Assembly (NCBI GenBank): GCA_963842295.1 | Contig: CAWJFY010000011.1 | Coordinates: forward strand, 1-64,000 | Source of the DNA: JAJNBA01 sp963842295 | GTDB taxonomy: Bacteria; Actinomycetota; UBA4738; HRBIN12 | Direction of reading: 5' to 3' | Length of the DNA: 64,000 nt | In this document: piece after piece, positions 51,097 through 60,242 of the stretch | Position numbering within the stretch: the first letter of the stretch is position 1 | Layout: each line of letters opens with the position of its first letter | The notes under the pieces: model-generated | The model's database searches: none | The model's input: the letters and a program-made list of their open reading frames with translations, nothing else | Told to the model about the DNA's origin: nothing | Made by a program: the position numbers and the translations under genes

Positions 51097-51834
51097 CTAG
51101 TACTCGTCGTGCCGCCGGAGCCAGAGCTGCATCCCGTCGCCTTCGTCGCGCCCCCTCGGCGCCCGATCGAGGATCGGGTAGTAGCCCATCAAGAACTCGA
51201 GGCCTCGGGCTTGCGTTGAGTAGGTGTGGTACACGACGCCGTCGTCCTTCGCGAACGAGCTGAAGCCCGGTCCCTCCGTCAGGTAGCCGGCGACGTCCGT
51301 GCCGCTCGCGGCCGCGTTGGCATCGAGGATCGGCGGGGGGCCGGCCTCGAGCAACGGCCCGGCGAACTCGTTCACCTGCTCGTCGGTGTACGAGAACCCC
51401 AGGTCGAAGTTGAAGTCGTTGGTGGCACACGAGACCCACGGGAAGCTCCAGCCCATCCGCTCCCTGTAGGCGAGGAGCCTCTCGATCGGCGCTCGCGAGA
51501 CATAGAGCATGGTCGCGTCCTGCGCGTGGAGGTGCGGCAGGACCCCGTTGACGGCGTCGGCCGATGACGAGCAGGTCGGGCATCCGGCCGAGTAACTCGG
51601 ACCGAACATGAAGTGGTAGATGAGCAACTGGGATCGTCCGTCGAAGAGCTCGGCGAGCGTCTTCTGGCCGTCGTCGGTGTCGAAGCGGTAGTCCGTGTCC
51701 ACGGGCACCCACGGCAGCTCGCGTCGCTGCCGCGCGAGGTCGTCGCCCATGCGTGTGTGCTCCTTCTCGAGCTGAAGCAGCTCGTCACGAGCCGCATGCC
51801 ATTCCTCGCGCGTGCCTGTGCGGTGATCGGTCAT
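51097..51834 (-). CDS. DUF899 thioredoxin-like protein
   Basis: 245 residues: LARQRRELPWVPVDTDYRFD, LLIYHFMFGPSYSAGCPTCS, RAPIERLLAYRERMGWSFPW and ARGLEFLMGYYPILDRAP. The GCPTC is a CxxC in the thioredoxin-fold position typical of DUF899, a family without a settled function that may reduce or sense thiols. Divergent from the third cyclase gene. Confidence 0.85.
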   Translation of the reverse strand: MTDHRTGTREEWHAARDELLQLEKEHTRMGDDLARQRRELPWVPVDTDYRFDTDDGQKTLAELFDGRSQLLIYHFMFGPSYSAGCPTCSSSADAVNGVLPHLHAQDATMLYVSRAPIERLLAYRERMGWSFPWVSCATNDFNFDLGFSYTDEQVNEFAGPLLEAGPPPILDANAAASGTDVAGYLTEGPGFSSFAKDDGVVYHTYSTQARGLEFLMGYYPILDRAPRGRDEGDGMQLWLRRHDEY

Positions 51835-51908
51835 CGTTCTGCTCCTTCTTCGTCCACGATGTAGCTGGCCTCCTCCGCACCATGATGGCGGACGGATAGG
51901 TTCTCTGG

Positions 51909-53108
51909 GTGGGCGGGATCTCGCGTCAACAGGTCGCCGAGCGAGCGGGGGTCGACGCCGACTACGTCGCCAGGCTGGTCGACGTGGGCGTCCTTGCTCC
52001 AGGTGACGACGGCGCCTTCACGGAAGGCGACGTCAGGCGCACACGGCTCTACCAGGGCCTCGAACGCACGGGGCTGCCGCTCGAGGCGATCCGCGAGGCG
52101 CTCGACGCCGGGGAGCTCTCGTTCGGGTGGCTCGACAACTCGCTCTACGACCTGATCGCCCCGCTCAGCCCACGATCGTTCCAGGACGTCGCCACGGAGA
52201 CCGGCATCCCCCTGGAGCTCCTCAGGGTCCTCCGCGAGGCGATCGGCTTCGCCCTGCCCGAGCCGGAGGATCGGATGCGCGAGGACGAGCTCCGCGTCGT
52301 CCCGCTGGTCCGGAAACTCGTCTCGAGCGGACTCCCCACGTCCGTGCTCGATCGGTTGCTCCGCCTGTACGGCGACGCCCTTCGCAGGATCGCGGAGGTC
52401 GAGGCGGACTGGTGGCACAGGTACGTCGTCCTCCCGAGCCTGGCGTCCGGCATGACCGAAGTGGAGATGCACGAGGCGACCCTGGGGTTCGGCGTGGAGC
52501 TCGCGCCGCTTCTCGAGCAGGCGATCCTGGCGGTCTACCACGCGCACCAGGAGCACACGTGGACGGAGAACCTGATCGGGGAGATCGAAGACGCCCTCGA
52601 CCGAACCGGGCTCCGCAGCCGGCTGGTCAAGCCGCCGGCGATCTGCTTCCTCGACATCACCGGATACACGCGGCTGACCGAGGAACGGGGCGACGAGGCG
52701 GCGGCGGAGCTGGCGGCTCGTCTGACGCCGCTCGTCCAGCGGTCGGCCGAGCGCCACGGCGGCAAGGTGGTGAAGTGGCTGGGCGACGGCGTGATGTTCC
52801 ACTTCCGTGAACCGACCGGTGGCGTCGTCGCCGCGCTGGAGATGGTCGACGCCATCTCGGCGGCGGGGCTGCCGCCGGCGCACGTCGGCCTGCACACCGG
52901 CCCCGTCGTGTTCCAGGGAGGCGACTACTTCGGCCGGACCGTCAACCTCGCGGCGAGGATCGGGGAACGGGCGGCGCCGGGCCAAGTGCTCGTCACGCAG
53001 GAGATCGTCGATCGCGTCGCATCCGACGGCATCGCCTTCGAGCCGATCGGGGCGGTCGAGCTGAAGGGCGTGTCCGAACCCCTCCTCCTCCACGCCGTCA
53101 CACGGTGA
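51909..53108 (+). CDS. MerR-like/class III adenylate cyclase fusion, paralogue 3
   Basis: 399 residues from GTG 51909. N-terminus SRQQVAERAGVDADYVARLV then DVGVLAPGDDGAFTEGDVR; the cyclase has AICFLDITGYTRLTEERGDE, VVKWLGDGVMFHFREPTG and FGRTVNLAARIGERAAPGQ. Sequence is closest to paralogue 2 by eye. The three genes bracket the duplicated cassette, suggesting that signalling through these cyclases is part of its control. Its stop overlaps the convergent LD-carboxypeptidase gene by 11 bases. Confidence 0.85.
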   Translation: MGGISRQQVAERAGVDADYVARLVDVGVLAPGDDGAFTEGDVRRTRLYQGLERTGLPLEAIREALDAGELSFGWLDNSLYDLIAPLSPRSFQDVATETGIPLELLRVLREAIGFALPEPEDRMREDELRVVPLVRKLVSSGLPTSVLDRLLRLYGDALRRIAEVEADWWHRYVVLPSLASGMTEVEMHEATLGFGVELAPLLEQAILAVYHAHQEHTWTENLIGEIEDALDRTGLRSRLVKPPAICFLDITGYTRLTEERGDEAAAELAARLTPLVQRSAERHGGKVVKWLGDGVMFHFREPTGGVVAALEMVDAISAAGLPPAHVGLHTGPVVFQGGDYFGRTVNLAARIGERAAPGQVLVTQEIVDRVASDGIAFEPIGAVELKGVSEPLLLHAVTR

Positions 53109-54063
53109 CGACGGGCTCCAGCAACGAAAGGGTCTTCGCATCAGCGTCCATCTCGGCACGGACGCCCAGCGGCATCGGGAGGTTCGGTCCCGCGTGACCG
53201 ATGTCGACGTCGCCCAGTACCGGGATGTCACGCTCGCCCACGACCTCGAGGACGACGTCGCGGAGCGAGCCGGGTCCGGGCGGCGTCGCTTCCACCTCGA
53301 ACGGCCTGCCAACGACCATGCCCGAGATCCGGTCCAGCACCCCCGCCTGCCGCAGCACGTGCAGGTCGTTCCAGATCACCGACGTCGACGTGAAGGCTTC
53401 CTCCCAGAACAGGATCGCCCCGTCGAAACGCTCGGAGCTCAGCGCGGATGAGGTCGCCTGCACACGCACCAGCCGGTTGAGCATCCCGCCGATGAGCGGG
53501 CCTTCCGCACGGCCCGACCGCCACGACTCCCACCGACCCCCGGGCGGGAGAGGACCGATCGGCGCGTCGTCGGTCAGGACCCGGAAGTAGAGGTCCGCGA
53601 GCTCGTCGCGGCGCGCGTCGTCGATCTCGTTCCACTCCCCGAATCCGAACGTGACGAGGTCGGAGTGCAGTGCGACGAGGTCGGTCCGGGCGTGGAGCGC
53701 CAGGTGCAAGGCGGAGATGTCGCTCATCCCGAGCACCGGCTTGGGGTCGGCCCGCACCGCCTCGACGTCGATCAGATCCAGATAGCTCAGGGTCATCCGG
53801 CCGCCGGTGAGCGAGAAGATCGCTCGCACCTGGGGATCTCGCAGGTGGCGGTTGAACTCCTCGGCGACCTCAGCCGGCGGGGCGGCGGCCCACCACCAAC
53901 TCCGGTCCAGGTCCACCAGCGGTGACACGCGGACCGCGAACCCCATGCGTTCGAGCGTCTCGACACCGCGTTCGAACAGCGGCGCCTCGTCCTTCTCGAG
54001 CCCGCCGGACGTCGCCACGACCGCGACGACGTCACCTTCCCGGAGCGCCTTCGGCCGCAACAT
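53098..54063 (-). CDS. LD-carboxypeptidase (peptidase family S66)
   Basis: 321 residues. GDVVAVVATSGGLEKDEAPL then PKPVLGMSDISALHLALHAR has the nucleophile Ser in GMSDIS; FWEEAFTSTSVIWNDLHVLR has the Glu; DIGHAGPNLPMPLGVRAEMD has the His of the Ser-Glu-His triad. It would cleave the terminal D-Ala of murein tetrapeptides or release microcin-like peptides in the cytosol. It lies alone, convergent with the cyclase. Confidence 0.9.
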   Translation of the reverse strand: MLRPKALREGDVVAVVATSGGLEKDEAPLFERGVETLERMGFAVRVSPLVDLDRSWWWAAAPPAEVAEEFNRHLRDPQVRAIFSLTGGRMTLSYLDLIDVEAVRADPKPVLGMSDISALHLALHARTDLVALHSDLVTFGFGEWNEIDDARRDELADLYFRVLTDDAPIGPLPPGGRWESWRSGRAEGPLIGGMLNRLVRVQATSSALSSERFDGAILFWEEAFTSTSVIWNDLHVLRQAGVLDRISGMVVGRPFEVEATPPGPGSLRDVVLEVVGERDIPVLGDVDIGHAGPNLPMPLGVRAEMDADAKTLSLLEPVVTV

Positions 54064-54102
54064 CGATCGAGCCTAGCAAGGGCGTCGGGGCTCCCCGATG
54101 CG

Positions 54103-54667
54103 CTATCGGAGGACGCGGTACTCGAGATGCGTCACGCCGCCGGTCTGATCGAGCCCGGTGCGTTCCAGCTCGACCCGCTTGGGCAGCTGGTCGAAGAGGC
54201 GACGGCCGCCACCGAGCAGGACATCGACCAGGTGGATCCTGGATCTCGTCCACGAGCCCCGCGGCCAGGAACTGCTGGTCGAGGTTCGCGCCCATGATCC
54301 CGATCCGCTTGTCGCCGGCGGCCTCCTTGGCCTTCGCCAGCGCACTCTCGATCCCGTCGGGGACGACCGTGAAGAGCGGGTCGGCACCCTCGATGGGCCT
54401 GTGGGTGACGACGAAGCAGGGGACATCATCCAGCGGGCCCTTGCCACCCCAGTTCTCGATCGAGTTGTCGTACGTTCGGCGACCCATGATCACGGCGCCG
54501 GTGTTCTCGGTCAGGTCGCCGTATACGCGCTCGAAGACCGACGGATCGTCGAACGCCCAGTTGTGGAGCCGCATCCCGTCCTCGCCGAGCCCCTGCTCCG
54601 GAGTGTCGTTCGGCGCCGCGATGTACCCGTCCAACGACATGCTCATATCGATCACCACGTTGCCCAT
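54103..54667 (-). pseudogene. RibD-C/dihydrofolate-reductase-like gene with one frame change
   Basis: First frame: VVIDMSMSLDGYIAAPNDTP, FTVVPDGIESALAKAKEAAG, DKRIGIMGANLDQQFLAAGL then VDEIQ. The normal continuation IHLVDVLLGGGRRLFDQL and VELERTGLDQTGGVTHLEYR is in a neighbouring frame; one extra base near 54240 explains it. The first frame instead runs on to 54032 with no homology. Probably one broken or mis-sequenced gene. Confidence 0.75.
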
Positions 54668-54733
54668 GTGGCCTCCTCTTCCCTTTCCGATGACGATCGG
54701 CGCTCACGAACCTATCCAGTCCTCGACCGCCGC

Positions 54734-55390
54734 TCAGGCGACGCCGAGGTACGAGTGCAGGCGCTCGGCGAGCTCCTTCGGGCGGCTGAGGCTCATGCAA
54801 TGGCCGGAGTCGATCTCGTCCGGAACGACGTCGAGCCGCTCTCGGGAAACCCTGCGGAGGAACGGAGCGGGGAAGAAGCGATCCTCGCGACCGATCAGGA
54901 CCCAAGTCGGGACTTCGGGCCATGCCGAGAGGGGCCAGGGTTCGCGCATGGACGTCTCCGAAGGATGGTTCCGCTCCCTGCTCATGGCCTCGGCAGCCAG
55001 CGCGGGGGGAACGTCGTGGTAGTACGTGATCATCTCGTCGTCGGAGGGGTGCACCTCCCGGCCGTAGCCGGTGTTCGACCACCAATCGCCCGGTGCCTCT
55101 CCCGGCGAGGGGATCATCGGGGCGACCAGCACGAGCAGCCTGGTCGACACGCGATCGCACACGAGCGGTGCCGTGAAGCCGCCGAACGAGTGACCGACGA
55201 CCACGAGGTCGGTACGGCCGTCGATCGCGTCGACCACCGTATCCACGTACGTGGCGAGTCCGGCCGACGGCTCGTCTGCGGGGAGGTCCGGCGCCACGAC
55301 GTCGTGGCCTCCATCACGGAGGGCGGCCTCCACGAGGTGCCATGACCAGCCGCCGAAACCCGCGCCGTGGATCAAGACGAACGTGGCCAT
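54734..55390 (-). CDS. Alpha/beta hydrolase (esterase-type)
   Basis: 218 residues: FVLIHGAGFGGWSWHLVEAA, nucleophile VVVGHSFGGFTAPLVCDRV (GHSFG), acid in VPTWVLIGREDRFFP, His in DSGHCMSLSRPKELAERLH. All four catalytic elements are present. A small cytosolic esterase or C-C hydrolase without further clue to substrate. Confidence 0.9.
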   Translation of the reverse strand: MATFVLIHGAGFGGWSWHLVEAALRDGGHDVVAPDLPADEPSAGLATYVDTVVDAIDGRTDLVVVGHSFGGFTAPLVCDRVSTRLLVLVAPMIPSPGEAPGDWWSNTGYGREVHPSDDEMITYYHDVPPALAAEAMSRERNHPSETSMREPWPLSAWPEVPTWVLIGREDRFFPAPFLRRVSRERLDVVPDEIDSGHCMSLSRPKELAERLHSYLGVA

Positions 55391-55459
55391 CGGCGGAGGC
55401 TAGCTGACGGTCGTCTCGATCCACCTCTAGGGTCGAAGGAGAGCCTGGAGGTGATCGGA

Positions 55460-56953
55460 GTGAAGGATCGAGCACGAACCCGCACGGAAGCTCGAGGGCC
55501 GCTCGTCGTGTCGCGGCGGAACCCGCGGTACTTCGCGATAACCGGTGACGGTGACGAGCGGGCCGTCTACCTGACCGGGTCCCACCTCTGGAACAACCTC
55601 CACGACGGGATGGGGCCGGGCCAGCCGTGCTCGGAGGAGCCGGAGCGCATGGACTTCGGTGAATACCTCGACTTCCTCGAGGAGCGCGGCCACAACTTCA
55701 TCCGCCTGTGGCGATGGGAGCAGTTCCGCTCGTACACCGCCGCGGCCGACTACCACCTCTGCATGACGCCCCAGCCGTGGGCGCGCACCGGACCGGGCGA
55801 GGCGACCGACGGCAAGCCGAGGTTCGACCTCGACACGTTCGACGCGGAGTTCTTCGGACGACTGCGCGAACGGGCGATCGCCGCGGGTGAGCGAGGCATG
55901 TACGTCGGCGTGATGCTCTTCGACGGATGGGCGATCCACCTCAGCACGCCGCCGCTCCACGTCGAGGGGCACCCGTTCCACGAGCGCAACAACGTGAACG
56001 GCATCGCGATCGGGTCGATCCTCGACTACCAGGTCCTCCCCCTCGATCCTCGCGTGCAGGAGGTCCAGGAACGCTACATCCAGAACGTCGTCGACTCCGT
56101 GCACGACCTCCCGAACGTTCTGTGGGAGGTGGCGAACGAGTCGTCCGGCGGCGGGAAGGTCGACCTCGAGTTCGCGAAGTACCTGGGGCAGGACGAGGTG
56201 CCCGAGTGGGGCGACTCCACGGAGTGGCAGTACTGGGTGATCGACGTCGTGAAGCAGCACGAGCAGGAGCGCGGCTACGAGCCGCACCCGATCGGCATCA
56301 CGATGCAGTTCCCGGTTCCCGATCAGACGAAGGTGAACGAGCCTCTCTGGCAGAGCCGGGCGGAATGGATCTCACCGGGGTTCGAGGAACCGGGGTGGTT
56401 CCCGGGCGATCCCGAGATCCCCCAGAACGCCTGGTTCGCCGATCCGCCGCCCGCCGACGGCCGGAAGGTCGTGATCGCCGACACCGACCACTTCGCGCCG
56501 GGAGACGGGACCGCGCTCTGGGCGTGGAAAACGTTCCTCCGGGGTCACCACCCGATCCTGATGGACTTCGGGCTGATCGGCGGCGTCAACCCGCCCGACC
56601 CGAAGGCGGGCGGTCCGATGTCGTTCGAGACGTTCGAGCCGGCCCGCTTCGCGATGGGCGACACGGTTCGCTACGCCGAGCGCGTCGGTCTGATCGACAT
56701 GGAGCCTCGACCCGACCTCAGCTCGACGCGGTTCACGCTGGCGAACCCGGGCGCCGAGTACCTGACGCTGCAGCCAGAACGCGGCGACCTGAACGTCACC
56801 CTCGAGCCGGGCCGCTACTCGGTCGAGTGGTTCGGCGTGGACGGCCGAGAGACGGTGGAGGCGAAGGACGTCATCGTCGACGCCGCAGGTGCCGTCGACT
56901 TCCATCCACCGCTCGACACCGAACCGTCCGTCCTGTACCTGCGGTCCACGTAG
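55460..56953 (+). CDS. Glycoside-hydrolase-like protein with collagen-binding-type C-domain
   Basis: 497 residues from GTG 55460 (GGAGG eight bases upstream). TIM-barrel pieces: RYFAITGDGDERAVYLTGSH, EYLDFLEERGHNFIRLWRWE, AAGERGMYVGVMLFDGWAIH and a barrel-end NVLWEVANESSGGGKVDLEF with the acid Glu of a GH5-like clan A site. The C-terminal small domain GRYSVEWFGVDGRETVEAKD resembles the PF12904 domain of collagenase-like glycosidases. No signal peptide, so it is likely cytosolic. Substrate unknown. Confidence 0.75.
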   Translation: MKDRARTRTEARGPLVVSRRNPRYFAITGDGDERAVYLTGSHLWNNLHDGMGPGQPCSEEPERMDFGEYLDFLEERGHNFIRLWRWEQFRSYTAAADYHLCMTPQPWARTGPGEATDGKPRFDLDTFDAEFFGRLRERAIAAGERGMYVGVMLFDGWAIHLSTPPLHVEGHPFHERNNVNGIAIGSILDYQVLPLDPRVQEVQERYIQNVVDSVHDLPNVLWEVANESSGGGKVDLEFAKYLGQDEVPEWGDSTEWQYWVIDVVKQHEQERGYEPHPIGITMQFPVPDQTKVNEPLWQSRAEWISPGFEEPGWFPGDPEIPQNAWFADPPPADGRKVVIADTDHFAPGDGTALWAWKTFLRGHHPILMDFGLIGGVNPPDPKAGGPMSFETFEPARFAMGDTVRYAERVGLIDMEPRPDLSSTRFTLANPGAEYLTLQPERGDLNVTLEPGRYSVEWFGVDGRETVEAKDVIVDAAGAVDFHPPLDTEPSVLYLRST

Positions 56954-56991
56954 AACGGTTCCAGCGGGTTCGGGTCAGTGGGAAACCGCCT

Positions 56992-57357
56992 CTACCGTCC
57001 GTACTTCGCTTCGTTCTCCTCCATCCGTGCTTTCACGATCTTCTTGACGAGGGCGGCCGGCGGCGGCTTGCCGATCGGGAACCGGATCGTTCCCTTCGCG
57101 ACCTCGTACCGGCTCAGCTCGTCCGCGAAGCGCTCGAGCACCGCCGGACTCGCCGGGAAGAGGCTGCAGTGCTCCTTGAACGCCGCGTAATACGCGAGCG
57201 GATGGCCGTTCAGGTAGAAGCCGGGCATCCCGTAGCCGATCTTCTCGACGGCACCCGGCGCGGCGCCTCTCATCGCGGCCCGGACCTTCTCGAGCGTGAC
57301 TCGAGCGTCCTCCGGGAGATCGGCGAGATATTCACCGACGCCAGCTGGCTTCTTCAT
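56992..57357 (-). CDS. DUF1801 (YdhG-like) protein, paralogue 2
   Basis: 121 residues: VGEYLADLPEDARVTLEKVR, IGYGMPGFYLNGHPLAYYAA, FKEHCSLFPASPAVLERFAD and GTIRFPIGKPPPAALVKKIV. Close in layout to 3944-4309. It is coupled (ATGA) to the DinB gene upstream on the same strand. Confidence 0.85.
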   Translation of the reverse strand: MKKPAGVGEYLADLPEDARVTLEKVRAAMRGAAPGAVEKIGYGMPGFYLNGHPLAYYAAFKEHCSLFPASPAVLERFADELSRYEVAKGTIRFPIGKPPPAALVKKIVKARMEENEAKYGR

Positions 57358-57860
57358 CGTCCTCCATCCGAGGCAGCCTCGCGCTCAGGGAGCGAGAACC
57401 GGTACTCCACGATCGGCGGCTCGACACCCAGCTGGTACAGCAGCGTGTTCAGGTCACCGTGGTGCTGGCGCTCGTGCAGGAAGACGTGCGCGAAGATGTC
57501 CGCCGGACTGTAGACGCGCGTCTCATCGTCGACGTTCATCTCGCGAGGCGCCGACAGCTCGCCGTCGTCGAGGGAATCGAGGTACTCACGGGTGTGGCCG
57601 CGGACGCGGCGCCGATAGGCCTCGAGCTCGCCCCAAGACGCCACCCGTTCGACCGGCTCGTCGGTCGTCCCGGCCGGGTCGGCGAGCCAGCGGATGTACG
57701 CCCAGTTGATGTGCAGCAGGGCATCCCGCAGCGCCGGCCAGCCGGACCCGGGCGCCGGCTTCGTGAGCACGTCGTCACCGAGAGGGCGGATCAGACTCTC
57801 GTACTCGCCCCAGCTGTAGTCCGTGAAGGCGAACAGCTCTCCGATGGCAGCGCGGTCCAC
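57354..57860 (-). CDS. DinB-fold protein
   Basis: 168 residues of the DinB_2 type: ELFAFTDYSWGEYESLIRPL, LRDALLHINWAYIRWLADPA and IFAHVFLHERQHHGDLNTLL with the three His in the expected helices. May be a thiol-transferase-like or metal-binding protein. ATGA-overlapped with the following DUF1801 gene. Confidence 0.85.
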   Translation of the reverse strand: MDRAAIGELFAFTDYSWGEYESLIRPLGDDVLTKPAPGSGWPALRDALLHINWAYIRWLADPAGTTDEPVERVASWGELEAYRRRVRGHTREYLDSLDDGELSAPREMNVDDETRVYSPADIFAHVFLHERQHHGDLNTLLYQLGVEPPIVEYRFSLPEREAASDGGR

Positions 57861-57892
57861 GGCACCTCCGGTGTCAGGGAAGGTCGTTCACG

Positions 57893-58312
57893 TCATGCCC
57901 GGCCTTGCGACCCGAGCATCTCCAGGTAGTGCTGGTTGTACATCACTCCGAGGATGTTCCCGAAGGGATCGACCACGGATGCCGTGACGAAGCCGGGTCC
58001 GCGCTCGACCGGCTTCTCGTACTCGGTGGCCCCCAGCTCCAAGAGGCGGTCGAAGGCCGCCTGCACATCATCGACGGCCCAGTAGACGACCGCGCCGCCG
58101 GCGCCATCGGTGTGGCCGGCCGGTCGGAAACGAGCGTCGATGAGCCCGAGCTCGTGCTGATAGTCACCGAGACGAAACTCGACATAGGCGGCCGGCGCGC
58201 CGCCGCCGGGGCGCTCGAAGTACGGATCGATGCCGAGAAGCTGCGCGTACCAGCCCTTGGCTGCCTCCACGTCGTTGGTCCAGTAGTTGACCGTGGTCAG
58301 TCCTCGCAACAT
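57893..58312 (-). CDS. VOC-family (glyoxalase-like) protein
   Basis: 139 residues from ATG 58312: RGLTTVNYWTNDVEAAKGWY, AQLLGIDPYFERPGGGAPAA, HELGLIDARFRPAG and FVTASVVDPFGNILGVMYN. Standard VOC layout. It may bind or isomerise a small electrophile. A 150-base gap follows with no clear feature. Confidence 0.9.
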   Translation of the reverse strand: MLRGLTTVNYWTNDVEAAKGWYAQLLGIDPYFERPGGGAPAAYVEFRLGDYQHELGLIDARFRPAGHTDGAGGAVVYWAVDDVQAAFDRLLELGATEYEKPVERGPGFVTASVVDPFGNILGVMYNQHYLEMLGSQGRA

Positions 58313-58462
58313 CGGCGCTCCTTCTTCGGCCGTGGCAGTGACCGTTCTCCGGTCCAGGATCCTCACGAACCGAGCACCCTACTCGGGTGGAGACAGAGTG
58401 CCCCGGCACGCCGTTCGGCCGGCGACGTCTAACCGAACGGGAGCGAAGAACACAAGCGCAGC

Positions 58463-59434
58463 TCACACGGTGATGACGATCTTGCCGGCGGCGTGACCTT
58501 CTGCCAGGTAGCGGATCGCGTCGGGGGCCTCGATCAGCGGGTACGTCCGATCGATGACCGGCGAAACCGTCCCGGCCTCGACGAGCTCCGCGAGAGCCGC
58601 GAGGTCTTCCTGCGTGATCTTCGTCGCCAACCCGCGCAACCGCTGTCCGACGAAGAGCGAAACGATGGGCGCACGGAGCATCCCGCGGAAGAAACCACCG
58701 GTCCACTTGCCACCGCCGTCGCCGCCCACGATCACGAGCGTTCCCTTCGAGGTCAGGGCGCGGCGCAGTTGGGACAACGGGCGACGGCCCGCGGTGTCGA
58801 CGATGACGTCCCACCGCCGAGAGCCATCCGTGAAGTCCTCGCGCGTGTAGTCGATCATGTCGTCCGCGCCAAGCGACCGGACCAGGTCCGCCTTCGAGCC
58901 GCTGGCCACGGCGGTGACCGTGGCGCCGCGCGCCTTGGCGATCTGCACGGCGAGCGACCCGACGCCGCCGGCCGCGCCGACCACCAGGACGGTCTGCCCC
59001 GGCTGCACGTGCCCCGCTTCGTCGATCGCGCGGAGGGCGGTCACGCCGGAGACGGGAAGGGCGGCGGCCTGCTCGAAACTCAGCCCAGACGGCTTGGGGA
59101 CCAGTTCGTCCGATCGGGCGATCACGAGCTCGGCGAACGAGCCCTTCGCCTGTCCCATCACCTCGTCGCCGGGACGGAACGCGGTCACGTCCGCACCGAC
59201 CGCCTCGACCGTCCCCGCGACGTCCCAGCCGAGGACCTTCAGCTTCGGCTCGCGCAGCCCGATCGCGAGCCGCGCCATGTACGGCATCCCCGTCATCAGG
59301 TGCCACACATCCGGGCCGCACCCGGCGGCGTGCACGCGGACGAGCACGTCCTCTGGCCCCACAGCCGGATAGTCGATGTCCCGGAACTCCAACACGTCCG
59401 CGGAGCCGTATCGATCCTGCACGATCGCCTTCAT
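58463..59434 (-). CDS. Zinc-independent MDR-family NAD(P)-dependent alcohol dehydrogenase/quinone reductase
   Basis: 323 residues from ATG 59434: MKAIVQDRYGSADVLEFRDI, VLVRVHAAGCGPDVWHLMTG, KVLGWDVAGTVEAVGADVTA and the cofactor loop VLVVGAAGGVGSLAVQIAKA. The structural zinc Cys cluster of classical ADHs is absent, so it is a quinone oxidoreductase-like MDR enzyme. It is divergent from the TetR gene and presumably repressed by it. A close paralogue begins at the window end. Confidence 0.9.
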   Translation of the reverse strand: MKAIVQDRYGSADVLEFRDIDYPAVGPEDVLVRVHAAGCGPDVWHLMTGMPYMARLAIGLREPKLKVLGWDVAGTVEAVGADVTAFRPGDEVMGQAKGSFAELVIARSDELVPKPSGLSFEQAAALPVSGVTALRAIDEAGHVQPGQTVLVVGAAGGVGSLAVQIAKARGATVTAVASGSKADLVRSLGADDMIDYTREDFTDGSRRWDVIVDTAGRRPLSQLRRALTSKGTLVIVGGDGGGKWTGGFFRGMLRAPIVSLFVGQRLRGLATKITQEDLAALAELVEAGTVSPVIDRTYPLIEAPDAIRYLAEGHAAGKIVITV

Positions 59435-59474
59435 CCAGATCCCCTCCCCTGCTACCGATGCTGGCGCATTTCCT

Positions 59475-59489
59475 GTGTACGCCGTACAC
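59475..59489. promoter_or_regulatory. TetR operator 1
   Basis: GTGTACG-C-CGTACAC, a perfect 15-base palindrome in the divergent MDR/TetR promoter, centred 34 bases from operator 2. Such a pair would let one TetR dimer bind each and repress both directions. Confidence 0.8.
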
Positions 59490-59508
59490 TTCGATGGATG
59501 GAGAGTAC

Positions 59509-59523
59509 GTGTACGGCGTACAC
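59509..59523. promoter_or_regulatory. TetR operator 2
   Basis: GTGTACG-G-CGTACAC, same arms as operator 1. It lies 32 bases upstream of the TetR start codon and its presence between the genes supports autoregulation. Confidence 0.8.
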
Positions 59524-59555
59524 TTGTCAAACGGGAGCCCACGGGAGGTGAGCGG

Positions 59556-60236
59556 ATGAGCACCGAGATCGACGTCGGAGCGGAGACCCGAGTGCCTCTG
59601 ACCAGGAAGCGGGTCCTCACGACCGCCGTCGCCCTGGCCGATCAGGGAGGCATCGAGTCGCTGAGCATGCGGAAGCTCGCGCAGGCGTTGGACGTCGTCC
59701 CGATGGCGCTCTACCGGCACGTGGCCAACAAGGACGAGCTCTTGAACGCCTTGGTCGACGTCGTCGTCGGGGAGATCGACCCACCGCTCGACGGAGCCGA
59801 CTGGAAGACGACGACCCGAGCGAGGATCCTCTCGGCCCGCCGCGCGCTCCTTCGCCATCCGTGGGCGTCCCGGGTGATCGAGTCGCGCACGACCCCCACC
59901 CCGGTGGTGCTCGCGTACATGGACTCGATGATCGGGCTGTTCCGCACGGGGGGCTTCTCGCTCGATCTCACCCACCACGCGCTGCACTCGATGGGCAGCC
60001 GGATCTTCGGATTCACCCAGGAGGTCTTCAACGACACCTCGGGCGTCGATCCGGCGGCCGAGGCGGAGATGTGGGGCGCGATGGCCGACATCTACCCGTA
60101 CATCTTCGAGATCTTCACGGCGATCTCCCACGACGACGCATCCACCGTCGGTCCAGGCTGCGACGACCAGTTCGAGTTCGAGTTCGCGCTGGACCTGATG
60201 CTCGACGGCCTCGAGAAGCTCAGGGACACGACCTGA
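59556..60236 (+). CDS. TetR-family regulator
   Basis: 226 residues from ATG 59556, with GGGAGG upstream. HTH: LTRKRVLTTAVALADQGGIE, SLSMRKLAQALDVVPMALYR and HVANKDELLNALVDVVVGEI; the C-terminal ligand domain is of the TetR_C type (ALDVVPMALYRHVANKDELL is typical). It sits opposite the MDR dehydrogenase and two matching operators. Confidence 0.9.
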   Translation: MSTEIDVGAETRVPLTRKRVLTTAVALADQGGIESLSMRKLAQALDVVPMALYRHVANKDELLNALVDVVVGEIDPPLDGADWKTTTRARILSARRALLRHPWASRVIESRTTPTPVVLAYMDSMIGLFRTGGFSLDLTHHALHSMGSRIFGFTQEVFNDTSGVDPAAEAEMWGAMADIYPYIFEIFTAISHDDASTVGPGCDDQFEFEFALDLMLDGLEKLRDTT

Positions 60237-60242
60237 CGGGGA

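Noticed and set aside
58164..60131. 655-codon frame across MDR and TetR genes
   Set aside because: Overlaps two well-supported genes and operators; composition is shadow-like.
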